Shown here piece after piece: positions 7,633 to 14,658 of a stretch of DNA of 64,000 nt. The translations under genes were made by a program, and so were the position numbers. This stretch comes from an uncultured Lachnospiraceae bacterium (lineage in GTDB: Bacteria > Bacillota > Clostridia > Lachnospirales > Lachnospiraceae), in contig CAJUMJ010000060.1 of assembly GCA_910587095.1 (NCBI GenBank), positions 1 through 64,000 of the forward strand. The letters are read 5' to 3'. Position 1 is the first letter of the stretch, and each line of letters begins with the position of its first letter. The notes under the pieces are model-generated. The model saw only the letters and a program-made list of their open reading frames with translations, was not told the origin of the DNA and did not search any database.

Positions 7633-8069
7633 GATGTGGATTCCTTTCCGTTTTCTTTTAGGTAATTGCGAAACTCATCAATTCGTAATTCTAATTGTAA
7701 AAATAGAATAATTATAAGCAGACCCTTGAAAAGTGTTTAAATCCTTCGGATTAAAACTGCCGGCACTTGGCGAGGTTTTTTCGAGCCTAGAGCCGCTGCG
7801 TTTGGAACGGAGCGGAAGCGTGTCTGCGTTGATTATACTATTTGTGCAAATTGAACAACCTAAATTGAGTTTCGCAAACGCCTATTCTTTTTCTTTTGGT
7901 TATCTGACCGTGATGCGTTTTACAAGAAACAATTTCTTGCTTTTGCATCTGAAATATCGTAACATAAATCTATAATGTGTGCAATAACCGAAATCCGTAA
8001 GACGACCGAAGAACAGGAGTCATTTTGCGGGTAGAACATCAGTTGAGAGACGGGAGAAAGGAAAGCGAA
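7633..8069. other. 437-bp intergenic region between metF and the MoxR gene
   Basis: No gene is supported here. It contains the inverted-repeat region described separately (7666-7877), a small perfect hairpin CAAGAAA-caa-TTTCTTG (7923-7939), and a TATAAT (7971-7976) that could serve the MoxR operon but has only a poor -35 at proper distance. Short open frames in this stretch have no ribosome-binding site or recognisable product. Confidence 0.6.
7666..7877. repeat. 212-bp region bounded by 12-bp perfect inverted repeats with facing -10 boxes
   Basis: TTGCGAAACTCA (7666-7677) recurs as its exact reverse complement at 7866-7877. Beyond the perfect 12 bp, the arms stay similar for about 55 bp: each contains AATT(T)G, then AAATAG-TATAAT or AAATAG-AATAAT, then GCAGAC. 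As a result each arm carries a promoter-like -10 box reading inward, towards the far gene. The inner part has further pairable segments (AAGTG/CACTT, CCGCT/AGCGG). Confidence 0.65.
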
Positions 8070-8888
8070 ATGGCAAATACGAAATTTGAGAGTACAGCCC
8101 AGTATGTGGCTTCCGAGCAGCTTTTGGCAAGTGTAAACGTGGCGATCGCCCTGCAGAAACCCCTTCTGATCAAGGGAGAACCGGGTACGGGAAAGACAAT
8201 GCTGGCGCAGGCGGTGGCTGAGTCACTGGGCAAGAAGCTGGTTATCTGGAACATCAAGTCCACCACGAAAGCGCAGGACGGACTTTATATGTACGATACG
8301 ATCCAGCGTCTTTACGACGGGCAGTTCGGTGAGGAGGGTGTGGACGATATCGCCCATTATATCAAGTTGGGTAAGCTGGGAGAGGCGTTTGAGTCTGACG
8401 AGCAGGTGATCCTTCTGATTGACGAGATTGATAAGGCGGATTTGGAGTTCCCGAATGACCTGCTTTGGGAGCTTGACCAGATGGAATTTTATATTCACGA
8501 GACGAAACGAACCGTGCAGGCGAAGCACAGACCCATTGTAATTATCACTTCAAACGCGGAGAAGGAGCTGCCGGACGCGTTTCTTCGCAGATGTATCTTC
8601 CACTATATTGATTTCCCGGATCGGGAATTGATGGAAGAGATCGTGAGGACCCATTATCCCAACGTGGAAGATAAGCTGTTAAAGGACGCCATGGAAGTAT
8701 TTTACTGGATCCGTTCCATGAAAGACATCCGCAAAAAGCCGAGCACCTCGGAGCTGATCGACTGGATCAATGCTTTGCAGATCGGCGGGATTCCGACAGA
8801 TGCGCTCAGAAAGCAGCTTCCTTTTATCGGGGTGGTTGTGAAGAAGGACGAGGATCTGGAGACTGTAAAGAATAAAGTGGATTTTTAA
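8070..8888 (+). CDS. MoxR-type AAA+ ATPase
   Basis: The ATG at 8070 follows GGAGAAAGG; a start at 8025 is possible but less supported. The 272-residue protein has Walker A GEPGTGKT (about 35-42), Walker B VILLIDEIDKAD (about 125-136), a sensor-1 Asn in ITSNAEKELPDAFLRR, and an Arg finger at LRR. These features place it with MoxR ATPases, which act as chaperones that load cofactors or remodel partners carrying a von Willebrand A domain. The next gene 41 bp downstream encodes exactly such a partner, so the pair is probably one functional unit. The client protein is unknown. Confidence 0.93.
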   Translation: MANTKFESTAQYVASEQLLASVNVAIALQKPLLIKGEPGTGKTMLAQAVAESLGKKLVIWNIKSTTKAQDGLYMYDTIQRLYDGQFGEEGVDDIAHYIKLGKLGEAFESDEQVILLIDEIDKADLEFPNDLLWELDQMEFYIHETKRTVQAKHRPIVIITSNAEKELPDAFLRRCIFHYIDFPDRELMEEIVRTHYPNVEDKLLKDAMEVFYWIRSMKDIRKKPSTSELIDWINALQIGGIPTDALRKQLPFIGVVVKKDEDLETVKNKVDF

Positions 8889-8929
8889 TTGGCAATCGTT
8901 ATTGAATGGAGCTTCAATGAGGGGATCTT

Positions 8930-10126
8930 ATGTTCAGTAAATTTTTTTATACATTAAAGGATAAGGGGCTGGAAGTATCCTTAAGCGAGTGGCTGACTTT
9001 GCAGGATGCGCTGCAGAAGGGACTTTGTCACAGCAGTCTGACGGAATTTTATTATCTGGCACGGATGATTCTCGTGAAGTCGGAGACGGAGTTCGACAAG
9101 TTTGACATGGCTTTTGACGAGGTGTTTAAAGGGATCATGTCAGAGAACGAAGTGGGCAAAAATCTGCTGCGCTGGCTGGATAAGCCGGAAATGCAGGATG
9201 TCTTTGAGGAGATGCGCCACGAGATGAATCAGGAAGTCATCACGATGGACAAGGACGACATTGAGAATAAATTTAAGGACAGGCTGCGGGATCAGAATGA
9301 GGAGCACAACGGCGGCAGCTATTGGATCGGTACTATGGGGAAGACATCCTTTGGCAATATGGGCGGCAACATGGGAGGTATCCGGGTGGGCGGCACCACA
9401 GGCTACCAGTCCGCTTTTCAGGTGGTGGGCGCCAGAAAGTACCGGGATTTTAGAAACGACAAGGTGCTGGACAACAGACAGTTCCAGATGGCTCTTAGGA
9501 AACTGCGGCAGTTCTCCACGAAGTTGGATATCCCGGAGACGGAGCTTGACATCAACGGTACGGTGGACGCGACGTGCAATAACGGCGGCTGTCTGCAGAT
9601 CGTGATGGAGAAGCCCAGGAAGAATTCGGTGAAGCTTTTATTGCTGATGGATTCGGGAGGCACCATGATCCCGTACACTACGCTGCTCAGCGAATTGTTC
9701 CAGTCCGTACACAAGTCCAATCATTATAAGGACGTTAAGACGTATTTTTTCCATAACTGTATTTACTCCAATCTCTACAAGACGCCCGAGTGCGAGAACG
9801 GCGAATGGATCGAGACGGAGTGGATGTTCCGCAATCTGGACAGCGACTACAAGGTGATAATCGTGGGAGATGCGGCTATGGCGCCGGAGGAGCTTTACTC
9901 CACGACAGGCAATTACAGAGGGCCAAACGGCGGGCTTTCCGGGATGGACTGGCTGCTTTTGATGAAACAGCATTACAAAAAAATCGTATGGCTCAATCCC
10001 AAGATGGCGCCGGGCCATGCGCCGTGGCGGGAGGCGGAGACCGCGATCAAAAATATTTTTCCGATGTATAAGCTGACGGTGGACGGGTTGAATCAAGCGA
10101 TGATGAAGCTGATGGTGAATCGGTGA
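8930..10126 (+). CDS. VWA-domain (CoxE-like) protein, partner of the MoxR ATPase
   Basis: The 398-residue protein follows the MoxR gene and starts at an ATG preceded by GAGGGGA. It has a helical N-terminal half, a Gly-rich linker (GNMGGNMGGIRVGG at about 142-155) and a C-terminal von Willebrand A-like domain beginning near residue 230 with VKLLLLMDSGGTM. The metal-adhesion motif is normally DxSxS; here it reads D-S-G-G-T, so metal binding may be altered. The later segment YKVIIVGDAAMAPEEL and the GMDWLLLMKQHYKKIVWLNP motif resemble CoxE/VWA-containing proteins of unknown role. Together with MoxR it is expected to form a chaperone or co-factor insertion unit. Confidence 0.88.
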   Translation: MFSKFFYTLKDKGLEVSLSEWLTLQDALQKGLCHSSLTEFYYLARMILVKSETEFDKFDMAFDEVFKGIMSENEVGKNLLRWLDKPEMQDVFEEMRHEMNQEVITMDKDDIENKFKDRLRDQNEEHNGGSYWIGTMGKTSFGNMGGNMGGIRVGGTTGYQSAFQVVGARKYRDFRNDKVLDNRQFQMALRKLRQFSTKLDIPETELDINGTVDATCNNGGCLQIVMEKPRKNSVKLLLLMDSGGTMIPYTTLLSELFQSVHKSNHYKDVKTYFFHNCIYSNLYKTPECENGEWIETEWMFRNLDSDYKVIIVGDAAMAPEELYSTTGNYRGPNGGLSGMDWLLLMKQHYKKIVWLNPKMAPGHAPWREAETAIKNIFPMYKLTVDGLNQAMMKLMVNR

Positions 10127-10140
10127 GAAGAAGCCTTTCG

Positions 10141-10169
10141 TTTACACTTGTTAGGAAGTTTGATATAAT
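10141..10169 (+). promoter_or_regulatory. Promoter before the 60-residue small gene
   Basis: TTTACA (10141-10146), a 17-bp spacer and the perfect -10 TATAAT (10164-10169) form a strong sigma-A-type promoter. It lies just past the VWA gene, so the small downstream gene is probably transcribed separately from the MoxR-VWA pair. Confidence 0.7.
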
Positions 10170-10218
10170 GAAGCTGTAGTAAATAATTGGCAGATACAAA
10201 GAAGGAGGTGACTGTCGT

Positions 10219-10401
10219 ATGACTGAAGGAGAAATGTTAAAGCTATCGGTGGAAGAGTTTTCGAGATTGCAGGATTATATGATAGAAACCGATAAAAACT
10301 CCAGTGCATATAAGAAGATGAAAAGAAGATATATCGAATTGAAAGTGATTCTCAATGCTTCAGGAGTAAATTTGACAGAGCTTGACATGATTAAGGAGTA
10401 A
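10219..10401 (+). CDS. Small conserved-looking protein of 60 residues
   Basis: No family is recognised. The frame has its own promoter (10141-10169), a near-perfect Shine-Dalgarno AAGGAGGTGA at 10202-10211 and a following intrinsic terminator at 10410-10441, which together strongly argue for a real, well-expressed monocistronic gene. The product is acidic at the N-terminus and predicted mostly helical (KLSVEEFSRLQDYM, then SAYKKMKRRYIELKVIL). It has no signal peptide, membrane segment or metal motif. Its role is unknown; size and helical nature fit a small regulatory or adaptor protein. Confidence 0.72.
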   Translation: MTEGEMLKLSVEEFSRLQDYMIETDKNSSAYKKMKRRYIELKVILNASGVNLTELDMIKE

Positions 10402-10409
10402 GAGGAAAG

Positions 10410-10441
10410 AACAGCCGAGGGGAAACTTAAGGCTGTTTTTT
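10410..10441 (+). terminator. Intrinsic terminator after the small gene
   Basis: AACAGCC (10410-10416) pairs with GGCTGTT (10431-10437) around a 14-base loop, followed by a run of six T from 10436. Confidence 0.85.
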
Positions 10442-10566
10442 ATGCACGGTTGACTTTAGCGATTAAAAGTGCTAAAGTGGTGAATGTAGTTTTGTATTCA
10501 TGTATAAAGTATAGGATGCGACAAAGACGTGGGAGTGTGCTGGCATTCGCAGAAAGGGGATCGGTT

Positions 10567-10965
10567 ATGTCAAATTTGGAGGAGATTAGAGAGCGGTTCA
10601 AAAACGATCGTTTTGCCACGGATGCGGCGGGAATTGAGATCGACTGTGCCGAGCCGGGGAGGGCGGTATGTTCGTTGACACTTAAGCCGCATCATATGAA
10701 CGCCAACAATGTCCCCATGGGGGGCGCCATTTTTACGCTGGCGGATTTTACCTGTGCGGTGGCGGCCAACGGGTATTCTGAAAAGATGACGGTCAGCCAG
10801 AATGCGTCTATCACCTTTCTGGCGGCGGCCAAGGGAAAACGTTTGATTGCGGAGGCGGATTGTCTGAGGAGCGGCCGCACCACCGCGCTTTTGATGGTAG
10901 ATATCCGGGACGAGTTAGACACGTATGTGGCGCATGCCACGGTGAACGCCTACGTGCTCATGTAA
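10567..10965 (+). CDS. PaaI-type hotdog-fold acyl-CoA thioesterase
   Basis: The ATG at 10567 has AAAGGGGA upstream and gives 132 residues; a start further upstream lacks support. The sequence has the hotdog/PaaI pattern: HHMNANNVPMGGAIFTLAD (the 'N..G..HGG..F.L.D' motif in variant form, with the active-site Asp in TLAD), a middle strand NASITFLAAAKGKRLIAEA and the final strand 'VAHATVNAYVLM'. PaaI enzymes hydrolyse hydroxyphenylacetyl-CoA or related acyl-CoA. Here the canonical HGG is M-G-G, so substrate preference could differ. It opens an aryl-acid/acyl-CoA gene cluster with two CoA ligases and IorAB, which fits a CoA-recycling role. Confidence 0.88.
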   Translation: MSNLEEIRERFKNDRFATDAAGIEIDCAEPGRAVCSLTLKPHHMNANNVPMGGAIFTLADFTCAVAANGYSEKMTVSQNASITFLAAAKGKRLIAEADCLRSGRTTALLMVDIRDELDTYVAHATVNAYVLM

Positions 10966-11058
10966 TGTGAGAAGAATCGTTGGCCGTTCAAAGCAGATGT
11001 GTTTTGCCAAGGAGTTCTAAATCACACGCAGGAGAATGCCGGAAATGCAGCATTCTCC
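10966..11058 (+). repeat. Structured repeat cassette, copy D (divergent)
   Basis: The outer stem TGTGA/TCACA (10966-10970 with 11022-11026) encloses AGAA/TTCT and TTGGC/GCCAA pairs, and is followed by GCA and the hairpin GGAGAATGC/GCATTCTCC (11031-11039 with 11050-11058). The second hairpin is the same as in copies A, B and C, while the first has different but pairing sequence. Confidence 0.55.
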
Positions 11059-11111
11059 GCACAGTATGAATGGAATCAAAAACGAAGATACACAGAAGGA
11101 GGAAGCATATA

Positions 11112-12749
11112 ATGGTAATCACGGAGTTTTTGGAGCGCAACGCCCGCCTGTACGGTTCAGATACGGCGCTTGTGGAGCTGAATCCCTCTCAGGAGCGCGA
11201 CAGCGCGGTGACATGGCGGGAGGCAAGCCTGATTGAGAGCGCGGGAAACGGCGCGCCATATCGGAGAGAATTGAGCTGGGCTGATTTTGACAGACGGGCG
11301 AACCGCTTTGCGAATCTGCTGTTAAGTCGCGGAATGGAGCGGGAGACGAAGGTGGGCATTCTGATGATGAACTGCCTGGAATGGCTGCCTGTCTATTTCG
11401 GCATTCTGAAGGCGGGCGGCGTGGCTGTGCCTTTGAATTTCCGCTATTCCGCGGAGGAAATCAAGTATTGCCTCGAACTTGCGGATGTGGAGGTGCTTGT
11501 TTTCGGGCCGGAGTTTATCGAGCGTATGGACAGCATTGCGGATGATCTGTCGGGTATCGGGATGATGTTTTTCCCGGGAACGGGAGGGCCGGATTACACG
11601 GAGGACTGCCTGAAACTGATGGGGTTCTGCTCTTCCAGCGCGCCGCCAGTGGCTCTTTGCGAGGACGATTACGCAGCGATCTATTTTTCGTCGGGAACGA
11701 CGGGGTTCCCGAAAGCGATTCTGCACAATCACAGGGCGCTTCGCGCTTCCTGTGAGACGGAGCAGAACCATCACGGGCAGACGAAGGAGGATGTTTTCCT
11801 CTGTATTCCGCCGCTTTATCACACGGGGGCGAAGATGCACTGGTTCGGTTCCCTTCTCACGGCGGGCAAGGCGGTGCTTCTTCGCGGCGTCAGCCCGGAG
11901 TGGATTCTGCGGGCGGTCACAGAAGAAAAGTGTACCATCGTGTGGCTGCTTGTGCCCTGGGCGCAGGATCTTCTGGATGCCTTAGATTCCGGGCAGGTGG
12001 ATATGGCGCATTATCTTCTGGAACAGTGGCGGCTGATGCATATTGGAGCGCAGCCCGTTCCGCCAAGTTTGATTCAGCGATGGAAAAAGCATTTCCCGCA
12101 TCACCAGTATGACACCAATTACGGGCTGAGCGAGTCCATCGGCCCCGGCTGTGTACATCTGGGCGTGGAGAACATACATAAGGTTGGAGCCATTGGCAAA
12201 CCGGGTTATCACTGGGAGGCAAAGATCGTGGACGAGCAGGGAACAGAGGTTTCACAGGGCGATGTGGGCGAGCTGATTGTCCATGGCCCGGGCGTTATGC
12301 TGTGCTATTACAAGAATCCCCAGGCTACGGATGAGGTCTTAAAGGAGCGTTGGCTCTACACGGGAGATATGGCGCGGATGGACGAGGACGGCTTTATCTA
12401 TCTGGTAGATCGGAAGAAGGACGTTATCATCTCCGGCGGCGAGAATCTCTATCCTGTGCAGATCGAGGATTTCCTGCGCAGGAATGATAAGATCAAGGAT
12501 GTGGCTGTGATCGGTCTGCCGGACAGCCGGCTTGGCGAGATCGCGGCGGCTGTTATTGAGATCAAAGAGGATGCGGTCTGCACGGAGGAAGAGATCAATA
12601 CTTTCTGTAAGGAACTGCCCCGTTACAAGCGTCCAAGAAAAGTGATCTTTGATAAAGTGCCCAGAAATCCCACGGGTAAGATAGAGAAACCTGTTCTCAG
12701 GGAGCGGTATTGTCACGGCAGTCTGGTGGAAGCGCAGATTAAGAACTGA
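11112..12749 (+). CDS. AMP-dependent acyl-CoA synthetase / ligase
   Basis: The ATG at 11112 follows AGAAGGAGGAA and gives 545 residues. ANL superfamily motifs are in order: phosphate loop YFSSGTTGFPKAI (about 195-207), YGLSES (about 340), WLYTGDMARMDEDGFIYLVDR (about 415-435), KKDVIISGGENLYPVQIE, and the C-terminal catalytic lysine in NPTGKIEKP. The enzyme activates a carboxylic acid to acyl-AMP then acyl-CoA. The subgroup looks like medium-chain or aryl fatty-acid CoA ligases. It neighbours a thioesterase, a symporter, IorAB and a PaaK-type ligase, so an aryl acid or branched acid is a plausible substrate, which is inferred from context only. Confidence 0.92.
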   Translation: MVITEFLERNARLYGSDTALVELNPSQERDSAVTWREASLIESAGNGAPYRRELSWADFDRRANRFANLLLSRGMERETKVGILMMNCLEWLPVYFGILKAGGVAVPLNFRYSAEEIKYCLELADVEVLVFGPEFIERMDSIADDLSGIGMMFFPGTGGPDYTEDCLKLMGFCSSSAPPVALCEDDYAAIYFSSGTTGFPKAILHNHRALRASCETEQNHHGQTKEDVFLCIPPLYHTGAKMHWFGSLLTAGKAVLLRGVSPEWILRAVTEEKCTIVWLLVPWAQDLLDALDSGQVDMAHYLLEQWRLMHIGAQPVPPSLIQRWKKHFPHHQYDTNYGLSESIGPGCVHLGVENIHKVGAIGKPGYHWEAKIVDEQGTEVSQGDVGELIVHGPGVMLCYYKNPQATDEVLKERWLYTGDMARMDEDGFIYLVDRKKDVIISGGENLYPVQIEDFLRRNDKIKDVAVIGLPDSRLGEIAAAVIEIKEDAVCTEEEINTFCKELPRYKRPRKVIFDKVPRNPTGKIEKPVLRERYCHGSLVEAQIKN

Positions 12750-12803
12750 GAAATGGCGGCCAAGTAGGATAACAATGGTTATTAAATTGTAATGCTATTA
12801 TTA

Positions 12804-12968
12804 CTAGTACTACGAATAATTGATTTCTGATACATTGTCGCAGAATGATTCTTTCATATGCAAGGCGGAGGGATGAGGCGTAGCGGTGGCTACGTCGATT
12901 GACAAAAACGAAGCAGATGAAAAATCAGGCAAGTCAACGTGTCAGTTAATTAATATTCGTTGTACCAG
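12804..12968. repeat. 165-bp structured intergenic repeat, copy 1
   Basis: The ends pair with each other: CTAGTACTACGAATAATTGA on the left and the reverse complement CTGGTACAACGAATATTAAT on the right. The core carries CAAGGCGGAGGGATGAGG, a hairpin CGTAGC-GGTG-GCTACG, and GCAGATGAAAAATCAGGCAAG-like sequence shared with the copy at 27869-28033. Both copies are exactly 165 bp. The core hairpin differs between copies at paired positions (CGTAGC/GCTACG here, CGATGC/GCATCG there), i.e. compensatory change. Confidence 0.7.
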
Positions 12969-12990
12969 GAGTGAGAAGGAGAAAACAATC

Positions 12991-14535
12991 ATGGATCTCT
13001 TTATTAAATTATTGATGCTTATTATCTTTTTCGGTGTGATGATCGGTATTGGGCTTTACTGTCGTAAACATGCCACGGATGTGAACGGATTTGTGCTGGG
13101 CGGGAGGAGCGTGGGGCCGTGGCTGACCGCTTTTGCCTATGGAACCAGCTATTTTTCGGCGGTTGTCTTCGTTGGTTATGCGGGACAGTTCGGCTGGAAG
13201 TACGGCATCGCCGCTACGTGGGCAGGCATTGGCAACGCTTTTTTGGGGTCGCTTCTCGCATGGGCAGTGTTAGGACGTCGTACCCGCATTATGACGCAGC
13301 ACCTGGACAGCGCAACCATGCCTCAGTTTTTCGGAGAGCGTTTTGAGAGTAAGCCCTTAAAGCTTGCGGCTTCGGCGATCATCTTTATATTTTTGATCCC
13401 TTACACGGCCAGCCTGTATAATGGTTTAAGCCGCCTGTTTGGCATGGCTTTTGACATCGATTACAGCGTATGCGTTATTGTCATGGCAGTGCTTACGGGT
13501 ATTTACGTCATTGCAGGCGGCTATATGGCTACCGCCATCAACGATTTCATTCAGGGTATTATCATGATATTCGGCATTGTGGCAGTGATCGCCGCGGTGC
13601 TAAATTCCCGGGGCGGATTCCTTGCGGCGCTGAATCAGCTTTCTGCGGTTAGCGATGAGGCGGTATCTTCCGCGCCTGGCGTGTTTAACTCTTTCTTCGG
13701 GCCGGATCCGGCGGGACTTTTGGGTGTTGTGATCCTCACCAGTCTCGGCACATGGGGACTGCCGCAGATGGTACAGAAGTTTTATGCTATCAAGAGCGAG
13801 AGCGCGATCAACAAGGGAATGATTATTTCCACTGTTTTTGCCACGATCGTGTCGGGCGGCTGTTATTTCCTCGGCGGTTTTGGCCGACTTTTCAGTGACA
13901 GGATTGACATTGCGGCAAATGGCTACGACTCCGTGGTGCCGACTATGCTTTCGGGCCTGCCTGTGATCCTGATTGCGGTGGTGGTCATTTTGGTGCTCTC
14001 GGCGTCCATGTCCACGCTGTCCTCCCTGGTATTGGCATCAAGCTCTACCTTGACGCTTGACTTTATTAAAGGTAATATGATTAAGGAGATGGACGACAGG
14101 GAACAGGTCAAGTGGATGCGCGTTCTTCTGGTAGTGTTTATTGCGGTTTCCGTGGTGCTTGCGCTGATCCAGTACCGTTCCAACGTCACCTTTATCGCGC
14201 AGCTCATGGGTGTGAGCTGGGGTGCGCTTGCCGGCGCCTTTCTAGCGCCTTTTCTTTACGGACTATACTGGAAGAGGACCACGAAGGCGGCCTGCTGGGT
14301 GAGTTTTTTGTTTTCTACGATCGTAATGCTTGCGAATATTTTCTTTCGCCCGTCGTTCCCCGCTTATTTGCAGTCCCCGATCAATGCCGGCGCATTCTGT
14401 ATGCTGGCAGGTCTTGTGATTGTACCTGTAGTGAGCGTGGTGACAAAGGCGCCGGACGAAAAGGCACTTAAGAAAATTTTCTCCTGTTACGATAAGAAGG
14501 TGACGGTTTCCGTGAAAGACTCTATCGGAGATTAG
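12991..14535 (+). CDS. Sodium:solute symporter (SSS family)
   Basis: The ATG at 12991 follows GAAGGAGAAAAC and gives 514 residues; the longer upstream frame would run through the 165-bp repeat. The protein has about 13 hydrophobic helices and SSS-family features: GRSVGPWLTAFAYGTSYFSAVVFVG in the second helix region, a 'GG..A....D..Q' stretch (AGGYMATAINDFIQGIIM) at about 175-192, and a WGLPQMVQKFYAIKS loop. These resemble proline, pantothenate or monocarboxylate carriers that use Na+. It sits between the acyl-CoA synthetase and iorA, so import of the acid handled by the cluster (for example an arylacetate) is a reasonable inference. Confidence 0.92.
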   Translation: MDLFIKLLMLIIFFGVMIGIGLYCRKHATDVNGFVLGGRSVGPWLTAFAYGTSYFSAVVFVGYAGQFGWKYGIAATWAGIGNAFLGSLLAWAVLGRRTRIMTQHLDSATMPQFFGERFESKPLKLAASAIIFIFLIPYTASLYNGLSRLFGMAFDIDYSVCVIVMAVLTGIYVIAGGYMATAINDFIQGIIMIFGIVAVIAAVLNSRGGFLAALNQLSAVSDEAVSSAPGVFNSFFGPDPAGLLGVVILTSLGTWGLPQMVQKFYAIKSESAINKGMIISTVFATIVSGGCYFLGGFGRLFSDRIDIAANGYDSVVPTMLSGLPVILIAVVVILVLSASMSTLSSLVLASSSTLTLDFIKGNMIKEMDDREQVKWMRVLLVVFIAVSVVLALIQYRSNVTFIAQLMGVSWGALAGAFLAPFLYGLYWKRTTKAACWVSFLFSTIVMLANIFFRPSFPAYLQSPINAGAFCMLAGLVIVPVVSVVTKAPDEKALKKIFSCYDKKVTVSVKDSIGD

Positions 14536-14629
14536 CTCGAAAAGAACTTCTAAAGACGTCCCGCCATTGGACAGGACGCCAGGAAGTTCTATCGTTTCGA
14601 GCGGGAGAATGCAAAATGCGGCATTCTCC
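14535..14629 (+). repeat. Structured repeat cassette, copy A
   Basis: Nested stems GCTCGAAA/TTTCGAGC (14535-14542 with 14595-14602), AGAACTTC/GAAGTTCT and GTCC/GGAC are followed by hairpin GGAGAATGC/GCATTCTCC (14604-14612 with 14621-14629). The inner core TAAAGACGTCCCGCC is shared with copies B and C, but the outer stem is entirely different and still pairs. It begins at the symporter stop codon and ends 30 bp before iorA. Confidence 0.65.
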
Positions 14630-14658
14630 GCAACAGAAGAAGAAGGGTGGTTAATTTG

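Noticed and set aside
7633..7700. A SAM or cobalamin riboswitch before metF
   Set aside because: None of the conserved core sequences of those riboswitches can be found; the structure seen is an inverted repeat of a different kind.
7733..7975. An 80-codon frame in the metF upstream region
   Set aside because: It lies across the inverted repeat and lacks a ribosome-binding site and any recognisable product.
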